The notes below the pieces were generated by a model. That model saw nothing but the letters and a program-made list of their open reading frames with translations. It did not search any database and was not told where the DNA came from. Positions 25,173 to 33,689 of a stretch of DNA of 64,000 nucleotides are shown piece after piece. Source of the stretch: Moorella sp. E308F (lineage in GTDB: Bacteria; Bacillota; DSM-521; Neomoorellales; Neomoorellaceae); NCBI RefSeq assembly GCF_006538365.1, contig NZ_BJKN01000002.1:585119-649118 (forward strand), given 5' to 3'. Within the stretch, counting starts at the first letter, position 1, and every line of letters starts with the position of its first letter. The translations under genes were made by a program, and so were the position numbers.

Positions 25173-26552
25173 TTATTTTATAAATATCGGTAAGACTCCG
25201 ATAAGGAGTAAGAAGGTGACTATAAGGTGAGCAAATACCCAGACGTAAGTCAGTTTAGCCGTCTCCCAGAACTTGGACCGGGCAATCCCCATAGCCGTAT
25301 ACATGGCCAGGGCCAGGGGCGGGGTCATACCTTCCATTACGCCGGTAATGGCCGGCATAACGATGGCTACCAGGAAAGGATCGAGGCCTACCGCCGCACC
25401 AGTAGAGATAATGGCTGAACCCAGGATGGCTACCTGGGAAGATCCGGGTAAAACCATCCCCAGGAAAGCGGTAAAGACGACTATCAGTAAGGCCCAGCCT
25501 GCTTTACCCAGGCCGAAACTCAAGAACCAGGTCTTAATTGCTTCGCTCATTTCTACTTTCTGGAACACCAGGGCAATGGCATAGGCAAGGTAAATAGTAG
25601 CCGAAACCGGCACCACCCCTTTTAAGCTATCCCGGAACATGGCGAAAACGCTATTCAGGTTAAAGCCACCGGGAATCTCCTTGCGTCCGACAATAATGGC
25701 GTAGAAGGTACAGAACCCTGCCGCCATCAGGAGCACCGAAGCGGAAAAGGCCTTGGCTCCATCAGGACCGTAGCGGGCTATAAGGGTAGTCTTAAAAACT
25801 GAATCGATAATAATCGGACCCAGAATAAAAACCGGAATTAGCAGGGCGCTCCAGCCTTCTTTAAGGGCCTGGGCCAGGTTGGGCCGCTCCTCTTTAGGTA
25901 CGGGCTGTACCTTGTAATATTTGCAAAAGGCCAGCAGGGTGAGCCAGCGTTGTAAAATCAACCAGCCGAAAACAATATATAGCCCCAGCCAGAAAGTAGA
26001 AAGGGAATATTTATCGGGGTATAAAGTCGAGAGTATGGCAAAAGCTACCAGATTTAAACCGGGGCCGACCTGGTTACCCAGCATGCTGGCCGCCATTTCC
26101 ACTGTTGCTGCCAGGTGGCGGGGAAAACCGCTCCGGATCATGGCCGGGATGGTAAAAACACCGGTAGCCGCGACGTTGCCCGGTCCGGTACCGGTCATGG
26201 TGGCCAGGGCGCAACTGCCAAAAAGGGAGACATAACCGGCACCGCCTGGTAGACCGCCAATGAACGCTAAAATAATGTTAATTAACTTTTCTACTACTCT
26301 GGTTTGACCTAAAATATAGGCAAAGACCAGAAAGCCTACGATAATATAAAAGAGGCCGCTTGTGGTAGGGGCCAAGAGGCCCGGCCAGAAGAGATCGTAA
26401 CGTCCTGTCATGACAATAGTGAAGGCAAAAGCAATGGCCATGGCCTCATAAATAGGCCGTTTGAAGGCTATAAAGACCAAGGCGATAACTATAAGCAGCT
26501 CAATTAACCAGAATACCTGGATGGGGAAAGGCCCAACCGTTTGGACTGGCAC
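25173..26552 (-). CDS. TRAP-type large permease (DctM-like)
   Basis: This 459-residue membrane protein with about twelve hydrophobic segments starts at GTG 26552 after AAAGGAGGT. The stretch GTGPGNVAATGVFTIPAMIRSGFP followed by AATVEMAASMLGNQVGPG resembles the DctM substrate-path repeat of TRAP transporters, which is echoed in the second half (FLGMVLPGSSQVAIL, AITGVMEGMTPPLAL). No DctP binding protein is in the cluster. Likely imports a carboxylate driven by sodium. It lies downstream of the C26 hydrolase whose promoter carries GntR-type operators. Confidence 0.75.
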   Translation of the reverse strand: MPVQTVGPFPIQVFWLIELLIVIALVFIAFKRPIYEAMAIAFAFTIVMTGRYDLFWPGLLAPTTSGLFYIIVGFLVFAYILGQTRVVEKLINIILAFIGGLPGGAGYVSLFGSCALATMTGTGPGNVAATGVFTIPAMIRSGFPRHLAATVEMAASMLGNQVGPGLNLVAFAILSTLYPDKYSLSTFWLGLYIVFGWLILQRWLTLLAFCKYYKVQPVPKEERPNLAQALKEGWSALLIPVFILGPIIIDSVFKTTLIARYGPDGAKAFSASVLLMAAGFCTFYAIIVGRKEIPGGFNLNSVFAMFRDSLKGVVPVSATIYLAYAIALVFQKVEMSEAIKTWFLSFGLGKAGWALLIVVFTAFLGMVLPGSSQVAILGSAIISTGAAVGLDPFLVAIVMPAITGVMEGMTPPLALAMYTAMGIARSKFWETAKLTYVWVFAHLIVTFLLLIGVLPIFIK

Positions 26553-26626
26553 TTATAATAACCTCCTTTAGGTTAAATTCCACTTTTGATTATTTAAATT
26601 ATTTAATCCGTCTTTCCTGTTTGAGT

Positions 26627-27349
26627 CTACCTGGCACCTGCATTAACCAGCTCTCTAAAGAGTTCCAACCAGAACGACTCCTGTAAAACCTCCGGGTGAA
26701 ATTGCACCCCTAAAACAAAGTCGTGCTCAAGGCTAGCCATGGCTTCAACTATGCCGTCCGGCGCCCGGGCGACAACTGCAAATCTCGGCGGCGGTTCCAT
26801 GACTGCCTGGCGGTGAAAACTGTTGACCATAGCCTCTCTCTTCCCGGTAAGACGGGCCAGGATACCATCCATCTCTACTTTGTGAATAGTTTCTGCCGGC
26901 GGCCTGCTACCCTGCTGGTGGACAACGCCGCTATTCTCCGGCCGCATGTGGATATCATCCAGGTACATGGTCCCGCCGCAAACAACATTTAGAACCTGGT
27001 GCCCGCGGCAGATGCCAAGGATAGGCATGTTCCTTTCCAAGGCACCCAGCAGGTAGTCCCTTTCATTGGCAAAGCGTAGAGGGTTCTGGCTTTCTAAATC
27101 TTTAGCCTGGTCCCCGTTTAAAACATTGCGCTTGACACTGAGGACCTCGCCAGCGGCTATAAGGGCATCAATGTTGTTTAAAGTCTCCCGGCGAATTTCG
27201 GGGTCTTTGACTACCGGTAGCAATAAAGGAATACCACCAGCCTTCTCCACCGCTTCTACACAGGCCTTGACTGTGTAGATGAGGGACCAGCCCGGGACAA
27301 CATTGCCCTGCTCCCATCCGGTAGTAATACCGACACGAGTGGAACGCAT
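26627..27349 (-). CDS. Gamma-glutamyl-gamma-aminobutyrate hydrolase-like class I glutamine amidotransferase
   Basis: This 240-residue member of peptidase family C26 (PuuD-like) hydrolyses a gamma-glutamyl amide bond. The nucleophile is in PILGICRGHQVLNV, and the catalytic His-Glu pair is in GVQFHPEVL. An early Gly-containing segment (ITTGWEQGNV) and GGIPLLLPVV are as in PuuD. It is first in a three-gene unit with the DctM-like permease and the small membrane protein. Two GTTATAAC palindromes precede it, indicating control by the adjacent GntR-family regulator. Confidence 0.87.
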   Translation of the reverse strand: MRSTRVGITTGWEQGNVVPGWSLIYTVKACVEAVEKAGGIPLLLPVVKDPEIRRETLNNIDALIAAGEVLSVKRNVLNGDQAKDLESQNPLRFANERDYLLGALERNMPILGICRGHQVLNVVCGGTMYLDDIHMRPENSGVVHQQGSRPPAETIHKVEMDGILARLTGKREAMVNSFHRQAVMEPPPRFAVVARAPDGIVEAMASLEHDFVLGVQFHPEVLQESFWLELFRELVNAGAR

Positions 27350-27378
27350 CTAATTGTTATATCCCCCTTTCATTTTTT

Positions 27379-27396
27379 GTTATAACTTGTTATAAC
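27379..27396. promoter_or_regulatory. GntR/HutC operator pair before the C26 hydrolase
   Basis: Two perfect 8-bp palindromes GTTATAAC, at 27379-27386 and 27389-27396, are spaced one helical turn apart. The same arrangement recurs before the atuA-like gene at 28588. Confidence 0.7.
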
Positions 27397-27492
27397 TATA
27401 CGATACGCCACTCGATTTTCCTGCTGGTTTTAAAACTTTTATTTAATTTTTTTATAATCCCGAAACAGAGAAATACGTCATATACAAAGATA

Positions 27493-27527
27493 AAGCCCCC
27501 GGGGTGCTCGTAGCACTCCGGGGGCTT
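27493..27527 (-). terminator. Terminator after the GntR-family regulator
   Basis: AAGCCCCC (27493-27500) pairs with GGGGGCTT (27520-27527), extended by GGTGCT/AGCACT-type pairing. On the minus strand it is followed by TATCTTTG. It separates the regulator from the C26 hydrolase promoter. Confidence 0.7.
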
Positions 27528-27608
27528 CTTTGCCAGAATCAGGCTTCGTTGCCCAATCTTTTATTTACAATGATATTATACCATTATCGCCCCAATTGTC
27601 AATACCAG

Positions 27609-28409
27609 TTATAACCTTTTTCCCGGGTTAACCGGCCGGGTTATATAAAAGCTATATTTGTCGCCCCGGTAGGCGGCCTGCTTGTATTCTACCGGGCGGC
27701 CTTCGGCCGTATAAACCAGGGAAGTTACCAGGAGCAGAGGTTCCCCCTGTTTAACGCCCAATATTCTGGCCTGTTCCCTACTGGCGGCAATGGCCTCAAA
27801 GGATTGGGTCAGCATGGCAGGCGCAGGTATTCCTGCTTTTTCATACAAATCAAAAGTAGAAAAAGCAACCCTTTGCTGGGAAAGTTCGCGGGCCAGATCG
27901 CATAATTTTTGCCCCAGCTCGCTGGCGAAGTAGGAACGGTAATATACCATGGGTTCATTGTTTCCTAGGCCCAGGAGTTCCATCCGCATCACATCGGTGG
28001 AAATGGGAATTGCCAACACAGTGGCGAGGTGGTAGTCGGCCGGTAAAAAGCTGGCGCCTAAATATTTAGTGGAAGGTTCCAGTCCTTTGCTACGCAGGGT
28101 TTCCTCAAAAGGGGTCACCCTTACCAGTTCCTGCTGGATGCGGGGTCGGGCGACAAAGGTGCCTTTACCGTGACTGCGATAAATAAGCCCTTCCCTGGTG
28201 AGTTCCGCCAGGGCCTGGCGCACCGTAATCCGGCTGACATTATACATGGCGCAGAGTTCCTTTTCCGAAGGCAGGCGATCATCCGCCTTGAGGATGCCGT
28301 TTTTAATTTGACCTGCCAGGACCTCTTTTAATTGTTGATAAAGTGGTTTGGATTTTTCCGGTGATATTTCCCATTCCCCGGGTTCTAATGGAAATATATT
28401 TTCCGGCAT
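27609..28409 (-). CDS. GntR-family transcriptional regulator (HutC subfamily)
   Basis: The ATG at 28409 follows GGAGG by 8 nt; the longer in-frame start lies within that region. The 266-residue protein has an N-terminal winged helix (PLYQQLKEVLAGQIKNGIL, LPSEKELCAMYNVSRITVRQAL, about residues 20-75). A UTRA ligand-binding domain follows (ENGEP-like NNEPMVYYRSYFAS, GEPLLLVTSLVYTAEGRPVEYKQAAYRGDKY). It likely binds the GTTATAAC repeats flanking it and releases them on binding a pathway metabolite. It lies between the two operons it probably controls. Confidence 0.9.
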   Translation of the reverse strand: MPENIFPLEPGEWEISPEKSKPLYQQLKEVLAGQIKNGILKADDRLPSEKELCAMYNVSRITVRQALAELTREGLIYRSHGKGTFVARPRIQQELVRVTPFEETLRSKGLEPSTKYLGASFLPADYHLATVLAIPISTDVMRMELLGLGNNEPMVYYRSYFASELGQKLCDLARELSQQRVAFSTFDLYEKAGIPAPAMLTQSFEAIAASREQARILGVKQGEPLLLVTSLVYTAEGRPVEYKQAAYRGDKYSFYITRPVNPGKRL

Positions 28410-28436
28410 AGTTAGGTCCTCCAAGCTTGCAACATT

Positions 28437-28451
28437 GTTGTCATAACAAGA
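28437..28451. promoter_or_regulatory. Possible autoregulatory operator half-site of the GntR-family regulator
   Basis: GTCATAAC at 28440-28447, inside TTGTCATAACAA, lies upstream of the regulator start. A related TTGTCATAA recurs near 30435, before the symporter. Confidence 0.4.
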
Positions 28452-28587
28452 CTAGCACAATCCGGCGTTAAGATCAATATCAACGATGATTTATGAACGG
28501 CCCTTTAAACCTATCCCTCTAAAATTTAATTTTTTATTTTAACCAGAAGGAAAAAACGACATCCGTGTAGAATAGAGAAATTAATTC

Positions 28588-28605
28588 GTTATAACACGTA
28601 ATAAC
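28588..28605. promoter_or_regulatory. GntR/HutC operator pair before the atuA-like gene
   Basis: GTTATAAC (28588-28595), 2 nt, then GTAATAAC (28598-28605), with the same spacing as the pair at 27379. The Shine-Dalgarno GGAGGGA begins only about 5 nt later, so the site would block initiation or early elongation. Confidence 0.7.
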
Positions 28606-28623
28606 ATCCTGGAGGGAAGAGTT

Positions 28624-29991
28624 ATGGAAAGGAAACCGCTGCGTTTTCTCTGCCCCAACGGTCACCTGGGATTTGCCCCCATCAAGACGGATAGTTTTTA
28701 CCGGGGAGTTGCAACGAAGCCCGATTTCATCCTAGCTGACTCTGGTAGCGATGACATCGGCCCCGGGCCCCTGGGCGCTGATACATCCACCAGCCCGCTA
28801 GAATGGCAAAAACACGACCTGGAGCACATGTTGCTCGCCGCCCGCAAGCTGGGTGTACCGATGATCATCGGTTCCGCCGGCGACACTGGTGCCAACAGCC
28901 GTGTCGACCTCTACGTCAACATTATTAAGGAACTGGCCGAGAAACACAACCTTTCCAAATTTAAAATCGGTTACTTCTACTCCGAAGTAAGCAAGGACTA
29001 CCTGGCCCGCAAAATGGAAAAGGGCGAAGCCATCAAGGGCCTGGACGGCCGCCCCGACCTGACCAGGGAAGAGCTGGAAAAGACTGATCGCATCGTCGCT
29101 GTGGCTGGCGTCCACCCCTACATTAAACTCCTGGATATGGGTGCCGACGTCATCATCGGCGGCCGCTCCAGCGACTGTGTTATTTTTGCCGCCCCGGCCA
29201 TCCGCGCCGGTTTCCCGGAGGACCTGGCCTACTACTTGGGTAAAGTCCTGGAGTGTGCCTCTTTCTGTGCTGAACCCTACGGTGGTAAGGAGACGGTCAT
29301 CGGCACCATTACCGAAACGGAAGTCCTGGTCACGGCCATGCACCCGGACCAGCGCTGCACCGTGGCCTCGGTGGCCGGTCACGCCATGTATGAAAGATCC
29401 AATCCCTATTACGAGTACGTCCTGGGTGGTATGCTGGATATGAGCAACTGCCGCTATGAGCAGTATGACGAGAAGACCTGCCGCATTACCGGGCCTAAGT
29501 TTATTCCTTCAAAAGAATGGCGGGTGAAACTGGAGGGTTCCGGTAAGGTGGGCGAGCGCTATATCGGCATTGCCGGGATCCGCGACCCCTATACCATCCA
29601 GAACATCGACAAGGTCATTGAGTGGGCGAAGGCCCAGGCCCGGGAGCGTTTCGGCGATACGGATTATGAACTTCATTACCATGTTTTTGGCAGGAACGGA
29701 GTCATGGGTGACCTGGAACCGGTGAAAGAGATTCGCTCCCATGAACTCTGCGTCGTCGTCGAGGGTGTCGCCCCTACAAAAGCCATGGCTGAGGAAGTCG
29801 CCATGATCGGCACCCGACAGATGTTTTATGCCCGCCTGCCGGAGGTTAAAGGCACTGCCGGCGGCGTCGCCTTTGTCGTCGACGAAGTGCTGCCGGCGTC
29901 ACCCGCCTATATATGGACCATAAACCACACCGTCGCCCTGGATGACCCGTTAGAATTGTTCCCCACCTACCTGACGGAAGCAGGAAAGTAA
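28624..29991 (+). CDS. AtuA/DUF1446-family protein
   Basis: This 455-residue cytoplasmic protein belongs to the AtuA/DUF1446 family. It opens FLCPNGHLGFAP and has DSGSDDIGPGPLGAD, GSAGDTGANSRVD and DVIIGGRSSDC. The founding member is in Pseudomonas acyclic terpene degradation, but most members are in other pathways and the reaction is not established. An ATG after GGAGGGA is used. The next gene, DUF4387, is its usual partner. A GntR-type operator pair lies in its leader. Confidence 0.88.
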   Translation: MERKPLRFLCPNGHLGFAPIKTDSFYRGVATKPDFILADSGSDDIGPGPLGADTSTSPLEWQKHDLEHMLLAARKLGVPMIIGSAGDTGANSRVDLYVNIIKELAEKHNLSKFKIGYFYSEVSKDYLARKMEKGEAIKGLDGRPDLTREELEKTDRIVAVAGVHPYIKLLDMGADVIIGGRSSDCVIFAAPAIRAGFPEDLAYYLGKVLECASFCAEPYGGKETVIGTITETEVLVTAMHPDQRCTVASVAGHAMYERSNPYYEYVLGGMLDMSNCRYEQYDEKTCRITGPKFIPSKEWRVKLEGSGKVGERYIGIAGIRDPYTIQNIDKVIEWAKAQARERFGDTDYELHYHVFGRNGVMGDLEPVKEIRSHELCVVVEGVAPTKAMAEEVAMIGTRQMFYARLPEVKGTAGGVAFVVDEVLPASPAYIWTINHTVALDDPLELFPTYLTEAGK

Positions 29992-30004
29992 GGAGGTAAT
30001 ATCA

Positions 30005-30328
30005 ATGGCTACCGTAAAACTGATCAACCTGGCCAAAACCATCCGCAGCAAAAATGCCGGTACCGATAAAATTACCTTTGATATCATTTTCCGGGAAAAG
30101 GAAAGCTACGAGCTGGTCAAAAAAAGCGGGGTCCTGACCCCGGAAACCATCTGCAAACTTTATGCTATCAGCCCGGAAAGAATCGCTGATTTCGTTGAAT
30201 TTGACCCGGCTTATGCCATCAAGTTCACCATCTACCGGCAGCGGCCCAGTGGTAGTCCGGGAGATTCCGATGTATTTGGCTGCCAGCAGTATGCACCCCT
30301 TCTTGATATCGAAGTGCCGGTGGATTAA
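30005..30328 (+). CDS. DUF4387 protein, partner of the AtuA-like protein
   Basis: This 107-residue protein (MATVKLINLAKTIRSKNAG, ITFDIIFRE, FTIYRQRPSGSPGDSDVFGCQQYAPLLDIEV) starts 13 bp after the AtuA-like gene with AAGGAGG upstream. DUF4387 is almost always found with, or fused to, DUF1446, so the two probably form one enzyme. No catalytic residue can be named. Confidence 0.88.
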   Translation: MATVKLINLAKTIRSKNAGTDKITFDIIFREKESYELVKKSGVLTPETICKLYAISPERIADFVEFDPAYAIKFTIYRQRPSGSPGDSDVFGCQQYAPLLDIEVPVD

Positions 30329-30497
30329 CTCATCGCTATTCTTGACCCGGGAGGCATATATATGCCTCCCGGCACTCATAAATCTGGGGAACGTCCTGTT
30401 AATTAGAGGAACGGAAGCGGAGTAATTTCGTAATTGTCATAATTGAGTCCCTATCTCGGGCCTTGTTTATACACTATTACAGGAGGGCAACAACCCT

Positions 30498-31940
30498 ATG
30501 TCCTTGCAATTACTGATTATCCTAGCCTATTTTGCCCTGACCATCGCTATCGGCCTCTATGCCCGGAAAAAGACCAGCAGCGCCAGATCCTTCCACGGGG
30601 CCGGCCTGGGTGTCCTGATGGTGGTCGTCGTCGGGGTCGGTGAGTGGCTTGGCGGCACTTCGACTACCGGTATCTCGGAATACGGTTTTATTGCCGGCCT
30701 TTCCGGGGCCTGGTATACCATAGCTAACGGTATCGGCGTCATTGTCCTGGCTTTATTCTTTGCTAAATTATACCGTAGCCTGGATACTGTAACCATACCG
30801 GGAATTGTGGAAAAATTTCTCGGTGTAAACGCCCGCGTCGTTACCAGCGTTTTACTTATCTTCGTCATGATCGCCGTCGGTACCGCTCAGGTCATCGCCG
30901 CCGGCACCATGGGCGTCTCGGTCCTGGGCATCAGTTACGAGACAGCTGTTGTCATCCTGGGAATCGGTTTTATCGCCTACACCCTGGCTGGGGGGATGAC
31001 GGCCATCGGTTATACCAATCTAGTACACCTGAACGCCATGTACGGTGGCGCCGTCCTGGCCGTGATCTTTGTCTTGGCCGACATCGGTGGATTGGCCTCC
31101 CTCAAAAGTCACCTGCCCGCCCAGCCTTTCTTTAGCTGGACCGGCATAGGCTGGTCTCATATCTCTTCCTGGATTATCGCATCCGTCCTCGGCGCCTGCA
31201 CCGCCCAGGCCGGCATCCAGCCCATCCTGGCGGCAAAGGACGTCCGGGTAGCGCAAAAAGGGGCCTTTATTACCGCTTTTGTCGTCGCCCCCTTCGGTAT
31301 TCTCACCGCCCTACTGGGCATGGCCGCTAAAGTACGTTTCCCGGAGCTTGCCAATGCCAAGCTGGCTTTACCCACCCTAATGATGCACTTGAACCCGGCA
31401 GTCGGCGGCATTGTTCTGGCCTCTATAATGGCGGCTATCCTCTCGACTGTAGCGCCGATTATCCTGGCTGCCGGGACGATGTTTGCGAAAGACCTCTACC
31501 AGCGCCTCTGGTACCCGGAGGCCGATGAAAAGCAGTTATTACTGGTTTCCCGGATAAGCACCGGTGCTGCCGGGATCGCCTGCCTGCTCCTGGCCCTCTT
31601 AATGTACGGCAGTACTCGCATCCTGGATATGGTTTATTTCGCCTATACCATCCGGGGTTCCCTCTTTGTCATCCTCCTGTTTGCCATCTACTGGCGCAAA
31701 ACCTCGCCCCAAGGAGCCGTCTATGCGATGGTTATCACCGCCATGGCGGGATTCTTCTGGGTCTTTTATAAGGCCAAATATGGCCATTTCCCCGTCCATC
31801 CCGCCTTTACGGAAACCTATGCCGCCGTGGTAATGGCCGTGATCAGCACTGTTGTTTTGAGCCTTATCACCGGGAAAATTGAGGGGCAACATAACGCCGG
31901 TGTCGCAACTTTTAATACTGCTTCAGGAGAAGACCGCTAA
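30498..31940 (+). CDS. Sodium:solute symporter family permease
   Basis: This 480-residue membrane protein starts at ATG 30498 after AGGAGGG. It has the LeuT-fold SSS pattern: an early GLGVLMVVVVGVGEWLGG helix, the ITALAGGMxAxxxTD-like YTLAGGMTAIGYTNLVH segment, and about 13 helices. It follows DUF4387 after 170 bp that contain a GGGAGGC/GCCTCCC hairpin and a TTGTCATAA element resembling the regulator's site. It probably imports the carboxylate metabolised by the AtuA/DUF4387 pair. Confidence 0.87.
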   Translation: MSLQLLIILAYFALTIAIGLYARKKTSSARSFHGAGLGVLMVVVVGVGEWLGGTSTTGISEYGFIAGLSGAWYTIANGIGVIVLALFFAKLYRSLDTVTIPGIVEKFLGVNARVVTSVLLIFVMIAVGTAQVIAAGTMGVSVLGISYETAVVILGIGFIAYTLAGGMTAIGYTNLVHLNAMYGGAVLAVIFVLADIGGLASLKSHLPAQPFFSWTGIGWSHISSWIIASVLGACTAQAGIQPILAAKDVRVAQKGAFITAFVVAPFGILTALLGMAAKVRFPELANAKLALPTLMMHLNPAVGGIVLASIMAAILSTVAPIILAAGTMFAKDLYQRLWYPEADEKQLLLVSRISTGAAGIACLLLALLMYGSTRILDMVYFAYTIRGSLFVILLFAIYWRKTSPQGAVYAMVITAMAGFFWVFYKAKYGHFPVHPAFTETYAAVVMAVISTVVLSLITGKIEGQHNAGVATFNTASGEDR

Positions 31941-31957
31941 AGTGACCTGCGGGTGCA

Positions 31958-31990
31958 GGCCCCGGTAGTTACCACCGGGGCCCTTTACCA
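31958..31990 (+). terminator. Terminator after the symporter
   Basis: GGCCCCGGT (31958-31966) pairs with ACCGGGGCC (31974-31982), followed by CTTT. Confidence 0.65.
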
Positions 31991-32049
31991 GGCTTTATGT
32001 TTTCCAACTTTAGCCCGAACGAGTCTCAGTATGATCCTCTACTGCGTCC

Positions 32050-32361
32050 CGAGCCACTGGTTTGCGCTCCACTTCTACCGTCCACGGCCATTTAAGCCGC
32101 CTAGAGAAAAAGGGCTACATCCGCCGGGACCCAACTCGCTCCCGGGCCATCGAAATCGTTGAACCAGGCCCAACCACAACTGTCGCCGAAAACGGTGATA
32201 TCGTCGTTGCTCTGCTGGGCGAGAAAGCCACCGTCAAATATTTCTACCACTACGAAGACCATGTTGAACTGGTGCCGGCCAACAGCCAAATTCAGCCCAT
32301 AAAAGCCCGCGAAGTGACCATCCTGGGGAAAGTGATCGGCCTTTTAAGGCGCTTCGCTTAA
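32050..32361 (+). pseudogene. lexA: Remnant of the SOS repressor gene lexA
   Basis: The frame ending at 32361 reads ...GLRSTSTVHGHLSRLEKKGYIRR, the recognition-helix part of the LexA winged helix. It then jumps to ENGDIVVALLGEKATVKYF and HVELVPANSQIQPI, the LexA C-terminal end with its active-site lysine. The start of the DNA-binding domain is missing (a stop lies just upstream). The middle is deleted, including the Ala-Gly cleavage site and the catalytic serine. No Shine-Dalgarno precedes the first TTG. A functional LexA must be elsewhere, if present. Confidence 0.85.
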
Positions 32362-32426
32362 CGGGCAGAGTCCTATATGTATCCCCTGCCAGCAGAAATT
32401 TCCATCGCACATCTGTTCTTTTCCCC

Positions 32427-32475
32427 TTGCTTTCTCCCCGACGCCGGAGTTATAATATACCCAAACGTTTGTTCC
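32427..32475 (+). promoter_or_regulatory. Promoter with an SOS-like box before the Y-family polymerase
   Basis: TTGCTT (32427-32432), 18 nt, TATAAT (32451-32456), then CCAAACGTTTGTTCC at 32461-32475. Read on the other strand this contains GAACAAACGTTT, one mismatch from the Gram-positive LexA core GAAC-N4-GTTC. It covers the transcription start, as SOS boxes do. Confidence 0.5.
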
Positions 32476-32489
32476 GGCGGTGAGCTTAA

Positions 32490-33689
32490 GTGTCTTCCTC
32501 CTGCACCATCCTCCTCTGTGACGCCAACAGCTTCTTCGCCTCCGTTCACCAGGCCCTTGACCCAAGTTTACACGGGCGGCCGGTCATCGTCGCCGGCCGG
32601 GAAAGCACTCGCCACGGCATCGTCCTGGCGGCCAGCTATGAAGCCAAAAGGGGTTACGGTATTAAAACCGGGATGACCGTCCGGGAGGCAAAGAGTCTTT
32701 GCCCGGATGGCATTTTCATCCCTCCCCACCATGACCTGTACATCGAATTTTCCACCCGTATTTTGCGCATCATGCGGGACTTTACTCCCCTGGTCGAACC
32801 TTTTTCCATTGACGAAGCCTGGCTGGATGTGCGGGGCTGCTGGGAACTTTACGGCTCACCTTTAACCATCGCCCGGCGGCTGAAGGAAAGGATTAAAAAC
32901 GAGGTGGGCATCACCACCAGCGTCGGCCTGGGGCCTACAAAGCTATTGGCCAAGATGGCGGCCGAGATGCAGAAGCCCGACGGCCTGACGGTCCTCGATT
33001 ATCCGGACGTTCCTAAAAAGATGTGGCCCCTGCCGGTGAAGGAGCTTTTCGGCGTAGGTCCCCGGATGGAGGCGCATCTGGCCAAGCTCGGCATCTATAC
33101 CATCGGCGACCTGGCCCGTTTTCCCGTCGAGGTACTGGTCAGGCGCTTCGGTGTCGTGGGGCAGGTTTTACACCAGTGCGCTCACGGCATCGACTACAGC
33201 CCGGTGGACCCCCACTCCCTGGATAGAGTCAAATCCGTCGGCCACCAGATCACCCTCCCCCGGGATTACTACAGCCACGAAGATATTGAGGTGGTTTTAC
33301 TGGAGCTTTCCGAGCTGGTGGCCCGGCGGGCGCGCCTGGGAAATTACCTGGGCCGCACGGTGAGCATCAGCCTTAAAGACGCCGAGTTTAACTGGGTAGG
33401 GCGGTCTTACACTCTGCCCTATTATACCGATACGGCTGCCGATATTTACGCCGCGGCCCGGCAGCTCCTCCACCGCCACTGGCCGCCCGGCAGGCCGGTG
33501 CGGCTGGTGGGAGTGAACCTGGCCGGGCTGGTACCGTCAGCGGCACGCCAGGAAGACCTTTTTGGCCGGGTGGAAAAACAGGCCCGCCTGGACCGGGCCT
33601 GCGATCGGTTGAAGAACCGCTACGGGGAAAGGGTCATCTACCGGGCGGCATCCCTAACTCAGGCAGGTGTCCTCTATGCGCGGGGCTAA
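32490..33689 (+). CDS. Y-family translesion DNA polymerase (DinB/UmuC type)
   Basis: This 399-residue enzyme copies past damaged bases. It starts at GTG 32490. Catalytic acidic residues are in LLCDANSFFASVH (D11) and SIDEAWLDV (near residue 110). SVGLGPTKLLAKMAAEMQKPDG and PVKELFGVGPRMEAHLAKLGI (helix-hairpin-helix) mark the thumb, followed by the little-finger domain. The CDANSFF start is closer to the UvrX/YqjW branch than to classical Pol IV. An SOS-like box precedes it and a small Cys-rich gene overlaps its end. Confidence 0.92.
   Translation: MSSSCTILLCDANSFFASVHQALDPSLHGRPVIVAGRESTRHGIVLAASYEAKRGYGIKTGMTVREAKSLCPDGIFIPPHHDLYIEFSTRILRIMRDFTPLVEPFSIDEAWLDVRGCWELYGSPLTIARRLKERIKNEVGITTSVGLGPTKLLAKMAAEMQKPDGLTVLDYPDVPKKMWPLPVKELFGVGPRMEAHLAKLGIYTIGDLARFPVEVLVRRFGVVGQVLHQCAHGIDYSPVDPHSLDRVKSVGHQITLPRDYYSHEDIEVVLLELSELVARRARLGNYLGRTVSISLKDAEFNWVGRSYTLPYYTDTAADIYAAARQLLHRHWPPGRPVRLVGVNLAGLVPSAARQEDLFGRVEKQARLDRACDRLKNRYGERVIYRAASLTQAGVLYARG

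Noticed and set aside
30339-30372. Terminator between DUF4387 and the symporter
   Set aside because: The GGGAGGC/GCCTCCC hairpin has no T-run on either strand; it is mentioned only under the symporter.
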